Notes: a model not told the origin generated them from the sequence alone. A stretch of 8,447 nucleotides of DNA from Chloroflexota bacterium (GCA_025450375.1 JANWHO010000289.1:1-8447); one strand, 5' to 3'; positions 1 to 7,369 are shown, numbered from the stretch's first letter. Numbers and translations: made by a program.

Positions 1-808
1 CGATGGAACGCTGGAAGATAGTGTAGATGATCAGAACTGGCAGGAAGGCTATCACCGCGCTGGCCATCACCAGGCCGGGGCCGGGCGTGCCGCCATATTC
101 CGTATTCATGATCGTCAGGCCCATGGGGAGGGTCCGTAAGTCCACTGAATTGATGGTGACCATGGGCCAGAACAGGTCGTTCCAGATCGCGGTGAAGCTG
201 AGGATACCTACGGCGGCGAGGGCGGACTTCGTATTGGGGAGAATCACTCGCCAAAAGATGGTGAACGTGCCGGCGCCGTCCACGATGGCGGCCTCGTCCA
301 GATCGCGAGGGATTCCCTGGAAGAACTGGCGCAGCAAGAAGACATAGAAGGCGTTAGCGAGATAGGGCCAGATCAGCGAACTGTAGCTATCCAGGAAGCC
401 CAGCTTCTGCATTTCCACATACAGAGGGATGAAGGTTACCTGGGCCGGGATGAGCATGGTGGAGATAAAGGCGAAAAAGACGATCGTCCGCCCGGGAAAA
501 CGCAGGCGGGACAGCGCGAAGGCCGCCATGGAATCGAACAGCAGAATGAGCGCGGTGACGGCCGTGCTGACGAACAGGCTGTTGAGGAACCAGCGCCCAA
601 TCGCGACGTCACCCAGCTTGAAGAACAGCACATGGTAGTTCTCGAGCGTCGGATGCGCCGGCACGATATGGATAGGAATGCTGAAGATTTCATTCGCGGG
701 CGTGAATGACTGCGACACCGCCCACAGAAAGGGAATCAGCACGATAATGCTGAGGACAATGGCGATCAGATAGAGAAGAAACCTGCCCGTTCGTCGCGAA
801 ACCCGCAT
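1..808 (-). CDS. Carbohydrate ABC transporter inner-membrane permease, MalG type (partial)
   Basis: This is the second permease of a CUT1-type sugar importer. With its partner it forms the membrane channel. I translated it by hand from ATG at 808: 269 residues are open to the left edge, ending in FQRSI, which in MalG-type proteins lies about 10-20 residues from the C-terminus, so little is missing. It starts MRVSRRTGRF, then a first membrane helix (about residues 9-31), a periplasmic stretch with TPANEIF, and further hydrophobic segments. The cytoplasmic EAA loop, which docks onto the ATPase, is clear: DEAAIVDGAG at residues 171-180, followed by FWRVILP. The start lies 27 bases after the stop of the first permease, with a GGCGGGGG stretch upstream. 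An in-frame GTG at 829 would add seven residues (RRRGRD-like) and is a possible alternative. Family assignment is firm; the sugar cannot be read from the permease. Confidence 0.93.
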   Translation of the reverse strand, partial: MRVSRRTGRFLLYLIAIVLSIIVLIPFLWAVSQSFTPANEIFSIPIHIVPAHPTLENYHVLFFKLGDVAIGRWFLNSLFVSTAVTALILLFDSMAAFALSRLRFPGRTIVFFAFISTMLIPAQVTFIPLYVEMQKLGFLDSYSSLIWPYLANAFYVFLLRQFFQGIPRDLDEAAIVDGAGTFTIFWRVILPNTKSALAAVGILSFTAIWNDLFWPMVTINSVDLRTLPMGLTIMNTEYGGTPGPGLVMASAVIAFLPVLIIYTIFQRSI

Positions 809-835
809 GTCGCGCCCCCGCCTTCGCACTATAAT

Positions 836-1759
836 TTAGTACTCTACTTCGCGCCCCAGGAAGAGGAACTGGATCGCGGTCACCACGCCCATGATCAGCG
901 CCAGGGCAAAGGCGATCGTGGCGGCATAGCCCAGGTTGTAAAAGGTCCAGGCAACTTGATAGAGGTACAGAATGACGGTCATTGACGCCGTGCCGGGTCC
1001 GCCGTTATTGGTCAGGATCAGCGGTTGGCCGAAGACCTGGAACTGGGCGATGATCTGAGTGACCAGCACGAAGAGAATGGTGGGGCGGAGGAGCGGCAAG
1101 GTAATTCGGAGGAACGCGGCCCAACCCCCGGCCCCATCGACCTTGGCCGCGTCGTAGAGTGAAGGGGGAATGCCCCGGAGCCCGGCGAGGAAGATGATCA
1201 TTGGCAGGCCGAATCCCCACCAGGCGGTGGTGATGGAGAGCGAGGGGATCACCAGATTGACCGAGGACAGCCATTCCACCGAGGGCAGATTCACCCGATT
1301 GAGCAGATTATTCACCAGGCCGATGTCGGTGTTCCACATCGTCGTCCAGACCAAGCCGACCACGGCCACCGAAAGCACCACGGGAGCGAAGAAGATGAGA
1401 CGGAAAAGGGTCTGCCCCTTCAGGTTGGCGCTGACCAGCATGGCGGCGCCCAGGGCGACTACGAAGGTCAGGATCACCGTGATCACGGTGAACTCAACCG
1501 TATTCTGCAGGGCAGTCCACCATTCCTGATCGGACAGGAGGGTTCGATAGTTATTCAGGCCCACGAACGGCTTGTTCTGCCCCGGAAAGAGCGACCATTT
1601 GTGCAAACTGATAAAGAGGCCATAAATGATTGGCCAGACCAGGAAGGCCAGGAAAAACAAGGTATAGGGCGCCAGAAACAACCCCGCGGTAAGCAGACCC
1701 TTCAGGTGGCGCCGTCTCCAGGCCGCGCGTCGAGGCAGGGCAGGCTGTATCATGGCCAT
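836..1759 (-). CDS. Carbohydrate ABC transporter inner-membrane permease, MalF/UgpA type
   Basis: First permease of the same CUT1 importer, 307 residues, a usual length for UgpA-like proteins that lack the long MalF periplasmic domain. A basic N-terminus (about residues 9-21, RRAAWRRR) precedes the first helix (LTAGLFLAPYTLFFLAFLVW). About six membrane segments can be drawn. The EAA loop is at residues 202-222 (YDAAKVDGAGG, then LRITLPLL); the usual Glu is Asp here, a common conservative change. ATG at 1759 is preceded by GAGG at 1768-1771 with 8-base spacing, so it is preferred over the ATG two codons later. It lies 116 bases after the binding-protein gene, with a GC hairpin between, and just before the second permease, so the three genes should be one transcription unit. 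It moves sugar across the membrane only together with a separately encoded ATPase. Confidence 0.95.
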   Translation of the reverse strand: MAMIQPALPRRAAWRRRHLKGLLTAGLFLAPYTLFFLAFLVWPIIYGLFISLHKWSLFPGQNKPFVGLNNYRTLLSDQEWWTALQNTVEFTVITVILTFVVALGAAMLVSANLKGQTLFRLIFFAPVVLSVAVVGLVWTTMWNTDIGLVNNLLNRVNLPSVEWLSSVNLVIPSLSITTAWWGFGLPMIIFLAGLRGIPPSLYDAAKVDGAGGWAAFLRITLPLLRPTILFVLVTQIIAQFQVFGQPLILTNNGGPGTASMTVILYLYQVAWTFYNLGYAATIAFALALIMGVVTAIQFLFLGREVEY

Positions 1760-1818
1760 CGTATCAACCTCATCATCCTTAAAGGGCGCCGTGAAGCTCC
1801 TCTATCTCTTGGAAGCCG

Positions 1819-1850
1819 CGCCGCGCGGCTGTCGTGGTTACCGCGCGGCG
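1819..1850 (-). other. GC-only stem-loop between binding-protein and permease genes
   Basis: A perfect 10-bp inverted repeat, CGCCGCGCGG at 1819-1828 and CCGCGCGGCG at 1841-1850, encloses a 12-base loop. It lies 26 bases past the stop of the binding-protein gene and about 60 bases before the permease start. No run of T follows on the minus strand, so it is not a standard terminator. In the E. coli maltose operon a comparable structure between malE and malF stabilises the upstream message and keeps the binding protein far more abundant than the permeases. The same role is an inference here. Confidence 0.6.
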
Positions 1851-1875
1851 AAGCACTTCTCGGGCTTTGGGCCGC

Positions 1876-3234
1876 TTAGCCCGCGCTCAGGGCCTGTTGC
1901 ACACCGGACTGCGCCGACGATATAGCCTTGGAGAGGGAGACCGTCCCGTTCCAATAGCCATCCACGGCGGTGGTATACGCGGTTTCGGCCTGACCAAGAT
2001 TCACGGTTGGCGTTTCGATGCGGCCAATCGTGCTCAATTCCTTGGCGAAGTAGTTCTGCGGCCAGAGCTTGGCAATCGCGGGGTTATGCTGCGATGAGAT
2101 GCGGGCCGGAATATGGCCCGCCGTTTCGGACCACTGCACGTCGTGGTCGGAGAGCCAGGTGACGAAGCGCCGCACCGCGGCCTCCTTGTCGCTCGACAAA
2201 CCAGCCGGAGCCACCAGAACGTGCCCACTCGACCAGGTTACGTCCTTGCTGCCGAAGGTCGGCATGGTCCAGCTCATATGGCCCATTTTGGGGTTCTGCA
2301 CGAAGAAGCTGCGGATCCAGTTGCCATCCAGCCGCATGCCCAGCTTATTGCCGAAGAAAAGATTGTTGGTAATCGGGTTAACTACCGAGGGCTTGCCGCA
2401 GACATGATATTTGTAGATCAGATCGTGCCAGTAATTGAGCGCGTTGGTGAAGGCAGGCGTGTTCAGGGTTGCCGTTTTGCCGTCCGCGCTCCACGTATCG
2501 CCGCCGAAACTCCACAGGGTCTGCAGAAAGGTTGGCGGTGAATCCCACGACGTGGTGGTCCCCCACTGCACGATATGGCTGGAGTCGAAGTTTTTGGCCG
2601 CCGCGTTGTTGCCGTTCTTGTCGAGGGTGAGCTTCTGGGCGTAATGGAGGAATTCGTCCGGCGACTTGGGCCCAGCCATGGACAGACCCGCCTTCTGGAC
2701 GAGGGCTGGGTTCGCGTAGAGTCCCCAGCCATGCAGATCCAGCGGCACACCGTAGGCATGACCTTGAGAGGTGGTGTATTTCAGTTCCTGGGCGGTAAAG
2801 TCGCTCTGCTTGAGGCCCGACGAGCCGCCAAACCAGCCATCCATTTGGAAGAGCGCATTCTTACTCTGAAACTGCAACATCTCTTGCAGGTGGATGACGA
2901 AGACATCAGGGCCTTTACCGGCGGCCAGGGCGGCAAACAGCTTGGTATAGAACGTTCCCCACTGGATGAGCTGGCTGTTCACCTTGATATTGGGGTTTTC
3001 CTTCATGAACTGCTTCACGAGGGCCAGCATGGCATCGCCATCGCCGCCCGTGAGCCCGCTCTGGAAGTCAATCGTGGTCGTGCCCGCGGCTGATGCGCGT
3101 TTGGGCAGCGCCAACCCGGTCCCAAGCGCGCCGGCCACGGCGAGACCGGCGGCGCCTTGCGCCGTCTTGCCCAGGAACGTACGCCGGCTCAAGCCGGGAG
3201 TATCCGTCTCATTCTTCTGGATTTCGTCACTCAT
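1876..3234 (-). CDS. Tat-exported sugar-binding protein of a CUT1 ABC transporter
   Basis: Extracytoplasmic solute-binding protein (family 1, UgpB/MalE-like) that captures the sugar and hands it to the two permeases encoded next. With the start at 3234 it has 452 residues. The N-terminus carries a twin-arginine signal: LSRRTFLGK with the arginines at residues 17 and 18, then a hydrophobic stretch and a likely ASA-A cleavage site. There is no lipobox cysteine, so anchoring by lipid is unlikely. The mature part shows typical features: TTIDFQSGLTGGDG at its start, MLALVKQFMKENPNIKVN, and aromatic residues such as the DLHGWGLYANP segment that could stack on sugars. An ATG at 3240 exists but lies only 1 base from the GAGGG at 3242-3246; the ATG at 3234 has 7-base spacing and is chosen. 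The gap to lacI is 120 bases with no convincing promoter, so it may be read from the lacI promoter. The ligand is unknown. Confidence 0.93.
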   Translation of the reverse strand: MSDEIQKNETDTPGLSRRTFLGKTAQGAAGLAVAGALGTGLALPKRASAAGTTTIDFQSGLTGGDGDAMLALVKQFMKENPNIKVNSQLIQWGTFYTKLFAALAAGKGPDVFVIHLQEMLQFQSKNALFQMDGWFGGSSGLKQSDFTAQELKYTTSQGHAYGVPLDLHGWGLYANPALVQKAGLSMAGPKSPDEFLHYAQKLTLDKNGNNAAAKNFDSSHIVQWGTTTSWDSPPTFLQTLWSFGGDTWSADGKTATLNTPAFTNALNYWHDLIYKYHVCGKPSVVNPITNNLFFGNKLGMRLDGNWIRSFFVQNPKMGHMSWTMPTFGSKDVTWSSGHVLVAPAGLSSDKEAAVRRFVTWLSDHDVQWSETAGHIPARISSQHNPAIAKLWPQNYFAKELSTIGRIETPTVNLGQAETAYTTAVDGYWNGTVSLSKAISSAQSGVQQALSAG

Positions 3235-3241
3235 GAACATA

Positions 3242-3246
3242 CCCTC
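3242..3246 (-). promoter_or_regulatory. Ribosome binding site that decides the binding-protein start
   Basis: The minus strand reads GAGGG here. It is 1 base from the ATG at 3240 but 7 bases from the ATG at 3234, which favours the second as the true start and removes the first two residues (MF) of the longest reading frame. Confidence 0.6.
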
Positions 3247-3354
3247 AACTAGATGATTGATTTCTAGATTCCATGGCGCGTCTGGTCACCGGAGGCCACT
3301 CAGAGCCCGGCGCCTTGCTAAAGGAGCCGTCATCTCAGCCCATCCCCGTATGCG

Positions 3355-4458
3355 CTAGTTCGGGCTCGCCGTCACCTCCTCTCGCGACGCATGCGCAATC
3401 AATCTATTGGCGGAGGAGTCGATCCGCGTCCGACCGATCGTACTTTCGCGTTCGATCAGGTGGAAGGGCAACTCAAACCGCTCAGGCGGCCCGATCCGTC
3501 GTCCCTGAATGCGGTCGATGAGCAACTCGACCGCCCGCCAGGCGATGGCTCGTTTATCGGGCGAAATCGTGGTTAAGGAAGGAGTGGCATAGGCGCCCTC
3601 CTCTATGTCGTCGAAGCCGGCCACGGCGATGTCCTCGGGGACGCGCAGTCCCGCGTCGTGGAGCCCGCGCAGAGCGCCGAGCGCGAGGAGATCATTGAAA
3701 CAGAAGATGGCATCGGGAGGTTTCGCCAGAGCTAGAAGAGACTTGACCGCCACTATGCCGGCGGCCCGGTTTGGGTCCAGAAAGGACAGTTGCAAGTCCG
3801 GCTCAATGGCCAGGCCGGCTTCGGCCATGGCCGCGGCGTAGCCCGCCAGGCGGAACCGAGACGGACTGGTAAACGACTCGCTGGTCCGCTCGGGCTCTTT
3901 TTCGGCCATAGTGATAAAGGCGACTCTCCGCCGGCCAAGCCCAAGTAAATGGGCCGTTGCCTGGCACGCGGCGGCCACGTTGTCTACCACCACGTGATCC
4001 CAGGGTGCGCCATACAGGTGTTCCCCCAAAAGCACGAGTGGCAAGGGAATCTGATCAACCCGCAAGTCGTCAAGGTTCAGGGTGTCCGCGCTGAGAATGA
4101 CCCCGTCGATCAGGTGGGGGCGCAAGCCGTGGGCGATCAATGCCTCATTCTCGCGGTGGCCACCCGTATGATCCAGGAGAACCGTATAGGACTGGGCGGC
4201 GGCGGCGGCGATGATTTCGAGCCCGATGTCCGAGAAATAGGTATTGGCAAGGCTGGGGAAAGCCAGCGCCATGACTCCGACGTGTGACTTGCGGAGTGAT
4301 CGGGCAACCAGATTCGGTTGATAACCCAGCGCGGCAATCGCCTGTCGGACGCGCTCCCGCGTCTCATCCGCGATGAACGGGCGTTCATTGACGACGTTGG
4401 AGACCGTCTTGATCGACACGCCAGCCTTCTCGGCCACGTCCTTCAAGGTCACCGCCAT
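3355..4458 (-). CDS. LacI-family transcriptional repressor
   Basis: Sugar-responsive DNA-binding repressor, 367 residues from ATG 4458. The N-terminal helix-turn-helix is textbook: TLKDVAEKAGVSIKTVSNVVN at residues 4-24. It is followed by the hinge YQPNLVARSLR, whose Leu55 corresponds to the leucine that wedges into the operator minor groove in LacI/PurR. The rest is the two-lobed periplasmic-binding-protein fold: GVMALAFPSLANTYFSDI, then DGVILSA, VVVDN, SRFRLAGY, FCFNDLLALG, and GFDDIEEGAYATPSLTTI, where the Arg and Asp residues usually contact the sugar. A longer frame opens at 4524, but its extra 22 residues translate the operator repeats. The ATG at 4458 has GGGGAG at 4468-4473 with 9-base spacing and begins exactly where family members begin. 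It lies upstream of the transporter genes on the same strand and divergent from the GH2 enzyme, which marks it as the local regulator, probably also of itself. The effector is not identifiable. Confidence 0.95.
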   Translation of the reverse strand: MAVTLKDVAEKAGVSIKTVSNVVNERPFIADETRERVRQAIAALGYQPNLVARSLRKSHVGVMALAFPSLANTYFSDIGLEIIAAAAAQSYTVLLDHTGGHRENEALIAHGLRPHLIDGVILSADTLNLDDLRVDQIPLPLVLLGEHLYGAPWDHVVVDNVAAACQATAHLLGLGRRRVAFITMAEKEPERTSESFTSPSRFRLAGYAAAMAEAGLAIEPDLQLSFLDPNRAAGIVAVKSLLALAKPPDAIFCFNDLLALGALRGLHDAGLRVPEDIAVAGFDDIEEGAYATPSLTTISPDKRAIAWRAVELLIDRIQGRRIGPPERFELPFHLIERESTIGRTRIDSSANRLIAHASREEVTASPN

Positions 4459-4498
4459 GTCAAACCACTCCCCGTCGCCGTTTGGAGAGATGTACTCT

Positions 4499-4534
4499 AA
4501 CGTTGCATTCAACGCTGCATACAACGTTGTAAAC
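4499..4534. repeat. Three tandem 12-bp operator-like repeats
   Basis: Three units start at exactly 12-base intervals (4499, 4511, 4523). The first is AACGTTGCATTC. The second differs only at unit positions 5 and 11 and the third at positions 8, 10 and 11. Units 1 and 3 contain the palindromic core AACGTT with a central CG, as in many LacI-family operators; unit 2 has AACGCT. The third is embedded in a perfect 12-bp palindrome, TACAACGTTGTA (4520-4531). The array lies just downstream of the predicted lacI -10 box and abuts the predicted GH2 -35 box, so one bound repressor could block both genes. Binding by the adjacent repressor is inferred. Confidence 0.7.
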
Positions 4535-4565
4535 TTGCCCTAAGTCTAGCAGATCCCTCTACAAT
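4535..4565 (+). promoter_or_regulatory. Candidate promoter for the GH2 gene
   Basis: TTGCCC at 4535-4540 and TACAAT at 4560-4565 are separated by 19 bases, longer than the ideal 17. The -10 is good, the -35 moderate. It would give a leader of about 75 bases before the GH2 ATG at 4646. It interleaves with the opposing lacI promoter and touches the operator array, so the two promoters may compete and be repressed together. Confidence 0.4.
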
Positions 4566-4571
4566 AGACAA
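4543..4571 (-). promoter_or_regulatory. Promoter of lacI (and perhaps the transporter operon)
   Basis: On the minus strand TTGTCT (4571-4566) and TAGACT (4548-4543) are spaced by exactly 17 bases, matching the sigma-70 type pattern well. Transcription would begin near 4536, so the operator array at 4534-4499 occupies the first transcribed bases, a classic repression position and consistent with autoregulation. Confidence 0.6.
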
Positions 4572-4579
4572 TACGCCGC

Positions 4580-4601
4580 GCCGCGTTCACCGAGTCGCGG
4601 C
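4580..4601 (+). other. Small GC hairpin in the GH2 leader
   Basis: GCCGCG at 4580-4585 pairs with CGCGGC at 4596-4601 around a 10-base loop, in the expected 5' untranslated leader of the GH2 gene. It is short and may be chance in GC-rich DNA; no riboswitch-like structure is evident. Confidence 0.25.
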
Positions 4602-4645
4602 ACTGCTCATGACAGACGCGACCGTATTCGAGGGGAAGAGCGCCC

Positions 4646-6490
4646 ATGGCCGAGTCCGCCGAGACCCTGCATCCCACGCCGCAACACGCCCGAACCCGCT
4701 GGGTTGACCTGTGCGGCTCCTGGGGCTTCGCCCAGGACGATCGTAACCAGGGACTGGATCAAGGGTGGCCGGGGCGGCATGACGTGTTCGACCGCCAGAT
4801 CACGGTGCCGTTCCCCCCGGAATCCCCGGCCAGCGGGATCGGCGACACCGGCTACCATCCGGTGGCGTGGTATCGCCGCGCCTTTTCGGCCGCCTGCCGA
4901 AAGCCGCATGAACGGCTCCTCCTCCACTGCGGCGCCATTGACTACCGGGCCCAGGTCTGGGTGAACGGTCACTTGGTCGCCACGCACGAAGGGGGCCAGA
5001 CTCCCTTTTGCGCCGATATTACCAATGCCCTGGTTCCCGGCGACGAGCAGGAGTTGGTGATCCGGGCCGAGGATCAGCCACTCGACCTGGCCCAGCCCCG
5101 CGGGAAGCAGGATTGGCTGGAGGAGCCGCACGCGATCTGGTATCACCGTACGACCGGGATCTGGCAGCCAGTCTGGCTGGAGGCCGTGAATCCGACTCAC
5201 ATGACCAACCTTCGTTGGACCCCAAGCCTGGACCCTGGCCTGCTGACTCTTGAACTCACCCTGCGGCGCGAGACTGACCGCCCGCTCAGGGCGCGGGTGC
5301 GCCTTTCGATCCATGGGCGCTTGCTGGTGGACGATACCTATTCGGTTGAGGGATTCCAGGTTTCCCGCGGGGTTGCTCTGACCCCCGCCGGCACGGGCCT
5401 GGAGCCCGACCGCCTGCTATGGTCGCCGGCGCATCCCAACCTGATCGAGGCGACCATTAGCATCCTGGACGGAGACGAGGTGCTGGACGAAGTCCATAGC
5501 TATGCCGGTCTACGGAGCGTGGGCACCGGCAACGGCCGTTTCTCTCTTAACGGCCAGCCCTTCTTCCTTCGCATGGCCCTCCACCAGGGTTATTGGCCGG
5601 AGTCGCATTTGGCGGCACCAAGCGCCGAGGCGCTGCGCCGCGAGGTGGAGCTTGCGCGTGAGTTGGGTCTGAACGGGCTGCGCATCCATCAGAAGGTCGA
5701 GGATCCGCGATTCCTCTACTGGTGCGACCGCCTGGGGCTGATCGTCTGGGGCGAGATGGCCAATGCCTTTACCTTCACCAGGGACGCGGTCACCCGTTTG
5801 ACCCGCGAGTGGCTGGCCGTGGTCGAGCGCGACTACAGTCACCCATGCATCGTCGCCTGGGTGCCGCTCAATGAGTCCTGGGGAGTACCGAATATCCGCC
5901 AGGACGCCGCGCAGCGCCATTTCCTCCAGAGCCTTTACCACTTGACCAAAACCCTTGACCCCACCCGGCCGGTGATCGGCAACGATGGCTGGGAGCAGAT
6001 GGAGACCGATATATTCGGCATTCACGACTACAGCTTCTCCGGCCAAACCCTGACTAATCGCTATGCCTCTCCGGAGGCCCTGGCGATCACCCTGGCCCAT
6101 GTGCAGCCAGGGCGCCGGGTGCTCTCGCTCACCGGCGAGGTGCCGGAAGGGACGCCGTTCATGCTGACCGAGTTCGGGGGGATCAGCTACCGGCCCCAAG
6201 CGGACGAAAGCTGGTTTGGCTATGGTACGGTCGGCGACGCCCCAACCTATCTGGCCAAATACAAGGAGCTGGTGGAGGCGGTGCTCGCCTGCGCGCCCAT
6301 CGCGGGCTTTTGCTACACCCAGCTTACCGATACTCGACAGGAGACCAACGGCCTGCTGACCGAGAACCGCGAGCACAAGCTGGATCCGGCGACGATCCAG
6401 GCAATTACCCAGGGGCCGGCGGCGTCCCTGGCCGGGGACGTGATCGTGAGCATGCGGAAGAATCGGGGTATCGCGCCGGGGAGCGAGTAA
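4646..6490 (+). CDS. Glycoside hydrolase family 2 enzyme (beta-galactosidase/glucuronidase/mannosidase fold)
   Basis: Retaining beta-glycosidase, 614 residues, close to the length of E. coli beta-glucuronidase. Domain order: jelly-roll sugar-binding domain (about 15-180, with GDTGYHPVAWYRR), an Ig-like sandwich (about 184-285), then a TIM barrel (about 290-600) that opens with GRFSLNGQPFFLRM. The acid/base is Glu410 in VPLNESWG and the nucleophile Glu509 in LTEFGG. There is no signal peptide, so it acts in the cytoplasm on imported substrate. Of the Asn-x-Lys motif that binds the glucuronate carboxylate in glucuronidases, the aligned residues here are Glu566-Thr567-Asn568 (before GLLTENR), so glucuronidase activity is unlikely; beta-galactoside, mannoside or another glycoside remain open. 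ATG 4646 follows AGGGGA at 4631-4636 with 9-base spacing. It is divergent from lacI and shares its operator region, so it should be induced with the transporter. Confidence 0.93.
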   Translation: MAESAETLHPTPQHARTRWVDLCGSWGFAQDDRNQGLDQGWPGRHDVFDRQITVPFPPESPASGIGDTGYHPVAWYRRAFSAACRKPHERLLLHCGAIDYRAQVWVNGHLVATHEGGQTPFCADITNALVPGDEQELVIRAEDQPLDLAQPRGKQDWLEEPHAIWYHRTTGIWQPVWLEAVNPTHMTNLRWTPSLDPGLLTLELTLRRETDRPLRARVRLSIHGRLLVDDTYSVEGFQVSRGVALTPAGTGLEPDRLLWSPAHPNLIEATISILDGDEVLDEVHSYAGLRSVGTGNGRFSLNGQPFFLRMALHQGYWPESHLAAPSAEALRREVELARELGLNGLRIHQKVEDPRFLYWCDRLGLIVWGEMANAFTFTRDAVTRLTREWLAVVERDYSHPCIVAWVPLNESWGVPNIRQDAAQRHFLQSLYHLTKTLDPTRPVIGNDGWEQMETDIFGIHDYSFSGQTLTNRYASPEALAITLAHVQPGRRVLSLTGEVPEGTPFMLTEFGGISYRPQADESWFGYGTVGDAPTYLAKYKELVEAVLACAPIAGFCYTQLTDTRQETNGLLTENREHKLDPATIQAITQGPAASLAGDVIVSMRKNRGIAPGSE

Positions 6491-6536
6491 GGGACATGAT
6501 CCCCGTTACGGCTCGGGCGGCGCGGAGAACGGTCGC

Positions 6537-6564
6537 CCGAAGGGGTTGGCGCCGACCCCTTCGG
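6537..6564. terminator. Strong hairpin after the GH2 gene, between convergent genes
   Basis: CCGAAGGGGT at 6537-6546 is perfectly complementary to ACCCCTTCGG at 6555-6564. The inner T-G and G-C pairs can lengthen the stem to about 12 pairs around a GCGC loop. It lies 46 bases past the GH2 stop and 13 bases past the end of the oppositely oriented Uma2 gene, the expected place for a shared two-way terminator. Neither strand has a clear T run after the stem, so termination is likely but not certain. Confidence 0.55.
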
Positions 6565-6577
6565 ACGACCATGATGT

Positions 6578-7303
6578 TTATGTATCCGTCAGGCCATACC
6601 GCGCCTTAAGCTCCCGCAACTCCGCTTCCAACTTCTCAGCCCGCCGTGACTCCCGATCCGCTCGCGCGGCTTCCTCCGCCGCCGCGTCCGCCGCCTCTTC
6701 GTCGGACAGGAGGACAGTTCCGTCATGGTCAAGCACGCCCAATCGGTCACCATCCACGAACAGCCGCAATCCTCCGAGAGCCTCAATCCGTAGGACGTTT
6801 GGCGCGTCAGGGGTCCATGTCACCCACTGGCCGCGCGCGTTCCGGTGATGACCAAACAATCTGGGCCCGGGCGTGGTTCGCTTGGGCGCGAAAATCGCGT
6901 ATTCCCGCACCCCCATTCTTTTGTACAGAAGCGGCTTCTCCACCGTGTCGCGGTGCCAACTCTCTTCCGTTACCACCTCCAGCACGAAGAGCGGCGGTCC
7001 ACCTTCAGCCGCCACGTTCCAGGACCGGCGCTCATGATCGTCACTTTCCGCCATCATCAGATCGGGACCAAGATCGAGATCTCGGGGAATGATCGTGCGC
7101 GGCATCGTGACCTTCATTTCCGCGATCAGATACCAGCGCAACCGATGGGCTCGCTTGTGACGCTCCAGGATCGACATCAATAGGACACAGACCCGCCATT
7201 GAAACTCGGGCGTGGTCATCCAGGGCGCCTCCTCCGCATCATCGGGAGTCGTCAATAACAGCCACTCGATATCGCTGTTCGCGGGTACGGGCGATCGATG
7301 CAT
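6578..7303 (-). CDS. Uma2-family (DUF820) putative restriction-like endonuclease
   Basis: Uma2 family proteins have a PD-(D/E)XK nuclease-like fold; their biological role is not established. With the start at 7303 the protein has 241 residues. The expected motif residues are present: Pro80-Asp81 in LGPDLMM, Glu109 in FVLEVV, and Lys123 in VEKPLLY, followed by the family signature GVREYAIF. The C-terminal 40 residues, rich in Ala, Glu and Arg (DEEAADAAAEEAARADRE), form a probable coiled coil, a tail seen in many Uma2 proteins of Cyanobacteria and Chloroflexota. The open frame reaches back to 7426, but the ATG at 7303 has a near-ideal GGGAGGAG 7 bases upstream and begins where the family begins, so the longer start is rejected. 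It converges on the GH2 gene, is separated from it by a hairpin, and diverges from the broken HEPN gene. Confidence 0.85.
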   Translation of the reverse strand: MHRSPVPANSDIEWLLLTTPDDAEEAPWMTTPEFQWRVCVLLMSILERHKRAHRLRWYLIAEMKVTMPRTIIPRDLDLGPDLMMAESDDHERRSWNVAAEGGPPLFVLEVVTEESWHRDTVEKPLLYKRMGVREYAIFAPKRTTPGPRLFGHHRNARGQWVTWTPDAPNVLRIEALGGLRLFVDGDRLGVLDHDGTVLLSDEEAADAAAEEAARADRESRRAEKLEAELRELKARYGLTDT

Positions 7304-7310
7304 GAGGATT

Positions 7311-7318
7311 CTCCTCCC
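7311..7318 (-). promoter_or_regulatory. Strong ribosome binding site that decides the Uma2 start
   Basis: The minus strand reads GGGAGGAG, almost fully complementary to the 16S tail, 7 bases before the ATG at 7303. This removes 41 residues from the longest open frame. Confidence 0.75.
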
Positions 7319-7369
7319 AGTGGGGAAGTCGGCGGTGTTACACATCCCAGCCTTCCTCAGTGTAGTGTA

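Noticed and set aside
429..693. Short open frames on both strands within the second permease gene
   Set aside because: They overlap a continuous 269-codon permease frame with a clear EAA loop and are out-of-frame shadows.
3249..3267. CTAGA and TCTAG arms before the binding-protein gene as an operator
   Set aside because: The arms are only 5 bp, are unlike the AACGTT sites upstream of lacI, and are easily expected by chance.
4459..4524. Extended N-terminus of the LacI protein from ATG 4524
   Set aside because: The extra 22 residues are the translation of the operator repeats and leader; the ATG at 4458 has a proper ribosome binding site and starts at the family's usual position.
4607..5314. 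A 235-residue minus-strand open frame over the GH2 start
   Set aside because: It is antisense to the GH2 sugar-binding domain, has low-complexity Pro/Gly/Arg content and no recognisable domain or ribosome binding site.
5510..6376. A 288-residue open frame on the minus strand within the GH2 gene
   Set aside because: It lies antisense to a gene with clear GH2 catalytic motifs, resembles no known family, and is the kind of shadow frame expected in GC-rich coding DNA.
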